Below are positions 61,595 to 64,000 of a DNA stretch of 64,000 nucleotides, piece after piece. Origin of the DNA: Streptomyces musisoli (GTDB lineage: Bacteria; Actinomycetota; Actinomycetes; Streptomycetales; Streptomycetaceae); the NCBI RefSeq assembly GCF_016741855.1, contig NZ_JAERRH010000007.1, positions 62,001 to 126,000 of the forward strand, given 5' to 3'. Made by a program: the position numbers and the translations under genes. Under the pieces are notes generated by a model. It had not been told where the DNA came from and ran no database searches. It worked only from the letters and a program-made list of their open reading frames with translations. Numbering within the stretch: position 1 is the first letter of the stretch; each line of letters starts with the position of its first letter.

Positions 61595-63169
61595 ATGAAG
61601 GTCCGCCGAACAGAAGCCCTGCCGACTCCCGCGCGGATTCCGGCGGGTAGGCGGTCCCCCCATGTCCTGGCCGGGCGGTACCGGCTGGGCGGGCGGATCG
61701 GATCGGGAGGCATGGCCGACGTCTACGAAGGCGTCGACACGCGCCTCCGGCGGCGCGTGGCGGTCAAGGTCTTCCGGCCGGGCGCCGAGCCGCGGACCGA
61801 GGACCGTCTCGCCGGGGAGGCCGTCCTCCTGGCCGGCCTGCAGCACCCCGGGCTGGTCACCGTCTACGACGCCGGCCGCCACGACGACCGCACCTACCTG
61901 GTCCTGCAACTGGTCGACGGCCCCACGCTGAGCGGCCTCCTCGCGCGCGGCGCGCTGCCCCAGCGGCGAGTGGCCGATCTGGGCACCGCCCTGGCGGAGG
62001 CGCTCGCCCACGTCCACGGGGCCGGGATCGTGCACCGCGACGTCAAACCGTCGAACGTCCTGCTCGATCCGGACGGTGCCCCGCACCTGGCCGACTTCGG
62101 CATCGCACGCCTGGCGGACGCCACGCGTCACACGGCTCCTGACGTGCTGACAGGAACCGCCGCCTATCTGGCGCCCGAACAGGTCGAGGGCGGGCACGTC
62201 GGGCCGGCCGTGGACGTCTACGCGCTCGGCCTGGTCCTGTTGGAGTGCCTGAAGGGCGAACTCGAATACCAGGGAACCCCCTTGGAGGCATCGATCGCCC
62301 GGCTGCACCGCCCGCCCACGGTCCCCGCCTGGCTCTGCCCGGACCTGGCCGCCCTGCTCGAGGCCATGACCGCCCGGCACCCCGAGGAGCGCCCGGACGC
62401 CGAGCAGTGCGCGCACGCTCTCTCCTCCCTCGACCTCTCGTCACTCGACCCCGGAGCCGCCCCGCTGCCGCCCCCGCCGCCCTCCACGGCCCGCCTCTCA
62501 CCAACCGGCGCCGTTCACCCCTCCGCCGAAGCGCCCACACACAGGCGGGTCGTGACGGTCGCCGGGTCCCGGCCTCCGGGTGGCGCACGGGGGCACCGCC
62601 GCACCGCGGTGGGGACCGCCCTGGCCGCACTCTCCGTGGCCCTCGGGACGACACTCGCCGTCGCTCCGGGCGCCGGCGGGAGCGGTGACGACCGCGCCGG
62701 CACGACCCGGACCGTCGCCCATCCGCCGTCCGGCACGGGAATCTCCCGGAGCGGGCCCGGCACCGACGCACCGGCCGCCGGGACTCACCGGGACCAGCCC
62801 TCCTCCGGTACGTCCGACGCCTCCGGTACGTCCGACGCCTCCGGTACGTCCGACGCCTCCGGTACGTCCGACGCCTCCGGTACGTCCGACGCCTCCGGTA
62901 CGTCTGACGTCTCCAGGACGTCCGACGCCTCCGGTCCGGCGGACGGATCCGCTGCCGAGCCCGTTTCCCTGAACCTGGACTCCTCCGACCCGGCAGCCCC
63001 GACGCGTCGGGCACCGGCCCGGCAGCACGGTGCGGAAACCCGTAAGCCGGCCCCGCACCACTCCGGGGGCACGGACGACCACCCCCGCCACGAGCCGCAC
63101 AGTGCCCCGGAACCGCCGGGAAAGGCCGACGCATCCCCGCACCACCCGACACGGCAGGACCACGGCTGA
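61595..63169 (+). CDS. Ser/Thr protein kinase with a repetitive extracellular stalk
   Basis: A 524-residue Hanks-type receptor kinase. The kinase domain (about residues 25-280) has GRIGSGGMADVYEG (glycine loop), VAVKVF (Lys), HRDVKPSNVLL (catalytic loop), ADFGIARL and APEQ. A Pro/Ser juxtamembrane region and one membrane helix (VGTALAALSVALGTTLAVAP, near residue 340) follow. The extracellular part has no PASTA domain; it is a Ser/Thr/Gly/Asp stalk of SGTSDA repeats and a His-rich end. ATG at 61595 follows GGAGAG; GTG 61574 in frame is an alternative. Confidence 0.9.
   Translation: MKVRRTEALPTPARIPAGRRSPHVLAGRYRLGGRIGSGGMADVYEGVDTRLRRRVAVKVFRPGAEPRTEDRLAGEAVLLAGLQHPGLVTVYDAGRHDDRTYLVLQLVDGPTLSGLLARGALPQRRVADLGTALAEALAHVHGAGIVHRDVKPSNVLLDPDGAPHLADFGIARLADATRHTAPDVLTGTAAYLAPEQVEGGHVGPAVDVYALGLVLLECLKGELEYQGTPLEASIARLHRPPTVPAWLCPDLAALLEAMTARHPEERPDAEQCAHALSSLDLSSLDPGAAPLPPPPPSTARLSPTGAVHPSAEAPTHRRVVTVAGSRPPGGARGHRRTAVGTALAALSVALGTTLAVAPGAGGSGDDRAGTTRTVAHPPSGTGISRSGPGTDAPAAGTHRDQPSSGTSDASGTSDASGTSDASGTSDASGTSDASGTSDVSRTSDASGPADGSAAEPVSLNLDSSDPAAPTRRAPARQHGAETRKPAPHHSGGTDDHPRHEPHSAPEPPGKADASPHHPTRQDHG
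62811..62930 (+). repeat. 18-bp tandem repeat encoding SGTSDA in the kinase stalk
   Basis: Six to seven tandem 18-base units (GGTACGTCCGACGCCTCC and variants) encode SGTSDA repeats. The first five copies are almost identical, indicating recent expansion. The later units are SGTSDV, SRTSDA and SGPADG. Confidence 0.92.
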
Positions 63170-63703
63170 GGGCCTGCTGTCACGGAGACGATCAGAGCGG
63201 CCCGCTCCGGCAGCCGACCGAACGCGGACGTGCGGCCCTCCCGGCAACCGGGACCAACGCACCGGCCCACGACCCCTCGGGGGGCCACTATCGCCCACAA
63301 CAGCTACGTGAGGAGCGTGTTCGGCAGTGCCGGCTCGTACGCGATGTACGCCCCCTGCCCCCCCACACACAGCAATAAAGTCGTGTGGGCGGGATGGCAC
63401 CGCTGTTGACCGCAGTTGTCCGTCCTGAAGGGCACGCCAAGGGCACGACGTAAGGGCGTGTGGGGGCCTGTGCGCACATGCTCTACGGGCCCCGGTACTG
63501 CGTCGGTGCGATGACCGGTTTCGGCAGGTTCTTTGCGCGTGCGCAGGCCGGCGGGCGAATGGCTTCGAGTCCGTCATGGTGCGTGCTCTGCCGACTGCCG
63601 CACCACTACCATCCCGGTCCTTGCATGCGAAGGCCGCCGTCCGCCCTCCAGTGAGTCCTGCACATCCAGGAAGAAGACGGCATCCCGAACGAGGCAATCA
63701 CGC
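63170..63703. other. Region without a recognised gene
   Basis: About 530 bases downstream of the kinase. GC content falls relative to the rest (AATAAAG at about 63373). A CCCACAC/GTGTGGG hairpin (about 63363-63390) is a possible weak terminator. Open frames here have no ribosome sites or domains that I recognise; no tRNA was found. Confidence 0.4.
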
Positions 63704-63826
63704 ATGGCCGTCACGGGCGAGTCTGCTCACGCCTCTCACGCGCTGGCCGGTGACAGAGCTCACGACCCACCAGCAGACCTTTACTCGGCCTTTGCGCAGC
63801 TCGCGGACGTGAAGGGGGATGGCTAA
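63704..63826 (+). CDS. Possible 40-residue small protein
   Basis: ATG at 63704 with GAGG 9 bases upstream opens a 40-codon frame (MAVTGESAHASHALAGDRAH, then a tail ending LADVKGDG). It ends 47 bases before the WXG100-like gene and is on the same strand. No known domain. It may be a leader gene of that operon or chance. Confidence 0.3.
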   Translation: MAVTGESAHASHALAGDRAHDPPADLYSAFAQLADVKGDG

Positions 63827-63873
63827 CTAGGGTCGAATGCCCGGTTGGTCAACGGAGGGGGAGACGTCAAGTC

Positions 63874-64000
63874 ATGGGTGACAGCGGCGAGGTGCTCGAC
63901 ATCAAGATCGCAGATCTCAAGGCGACAGCACCTCACTTTCACCATCAGAGCGTTGCCCTTGCGCGAGCGCTCACGAAGTTGAAGCACGGGCTGGCTGCGG
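63874..64000 (+). CDS. N-terminus of a WXG100/ESX-like protein (cut by window edge)
   Basis: ATG at 63874 follows GGAGGGGGAG at a good distance. The 42 visible codons read MGDSGEVLDIKIADLKATAP, HFHHQSVALARALTKLKHGL and AA. This resembles the first helix of WXG100-type small secreted proteins or the N-terminus of larger ESX/type VII effectors, in which a Leu/Ala-rich helix is followed by Trp-x-Gly. The WxG turn itself would be beyond the edge. Confidence 0.5.
   Translation, partial: MGDSGEVLDIKIADLKATAPHFHHQSVALARALTKLKHGLAA

Noticed and set aside
63170..63703. tRNA gene or phage attachment site downstream of the kinase
   Set aside because: No T-loop (GGTTCGA) or acceptor stem was found, and no integrase is nearby.

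Overview
The window is high-GC actinobacterial DNA, almost certainly Streptomyces. Evidence: strong G/C bias at third codon positions, GTG starts, 4-bp stop/start overlaps, a DUF397 protein, a cold-shock/DEAD-helicase/MerR trio, a PASTA-less Ser/Thr kinase with a repetitive stalk, and a WXG100-like start at the right edge. No rRNA, tRNA, CRISPR, IS element or integrase was recognised.

Region A (1-35.5 kb) is most of a biosynthetic gene cluster for a heavily glycosylated aromatic (type II) polyketide. Tailoring and cyclisation genes: didomain aromatase/cyclase, small ABM monooxygenase, two FAD monooxygenases, an MtmX/OxyN-type cyclase, a SnoaL-like protein, a luciferase-like monooxygenase, two O-methyltransferases (one fused to a glycosyltransferase), two AMP-forming ligases, a discrete ACP, SDRs and two KAS III-like enzymes. 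Sugar genes: 2,3-dehydratase, E1-type 3-dehydrase with an exact iron-sulfur cysteine motif, 3(,5)-epimerase, two 4-ketoreductase-like SDRs and an aldo/keto reductase. These predict 2,6-dideoxy and 2,3,6-trideoxy sugars such as rhodinose or amicetose (inference). Five glycosyltransferases are complete and a sixth is cut by the left edge. Two DrrAB-like exporters would handle efflux. KS-alpha/KS-beta, RmlA and RmlB are not here, so the cluster probably continues to the left.

Region B (35.8-42.5 kb) is a non-biosynthetic spacer: lipoprotein, MFS exporter, small secreted protein, DUF397 protein, DEAD-box helicase, cold-shock protein and MerR-like regulator.

Region C (43.1-49.1 kb) is a compact six-gene operon that looks like a separate pathway for a chlorinated amino acid: a SyrB2-type non-heme iron halogenase (His-Gln-Ala facial motif), a discrete carrier protein, a type II thioesterase, a discrete adenylation domain with an Ile-like code, a KAS III-like acyltransferase, and a class III aminotransferase. 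Four ATAGGGG boxes in two evenly spaced pairs lie upstream. This is the best candidate for an undescribed system.

Region D (49.3-60 kb) holds a secreted repeat protein, a cyclase-family hydrolase, a GMC oxidoreductase, an SDR, cytochrome bd oxidase (cydAB), a GH15 glucoamylase/trehalase and gluconokinase, possibly an oxidative glucose/gluconate module. Region E (60-64 kb) contains a decayed oxidoreductase remnant, small conserved proteins, a Ser/Thr kinase and the start of a WXG100-like gene.

Short tandem repeats are unusually frequent, both between genes (9.8, 34.6, 59.1, 60.9 kb) and inside genes (glycosyltransferase linker, KAS III tail, ketoreductase N-terminus, kinase stalk).
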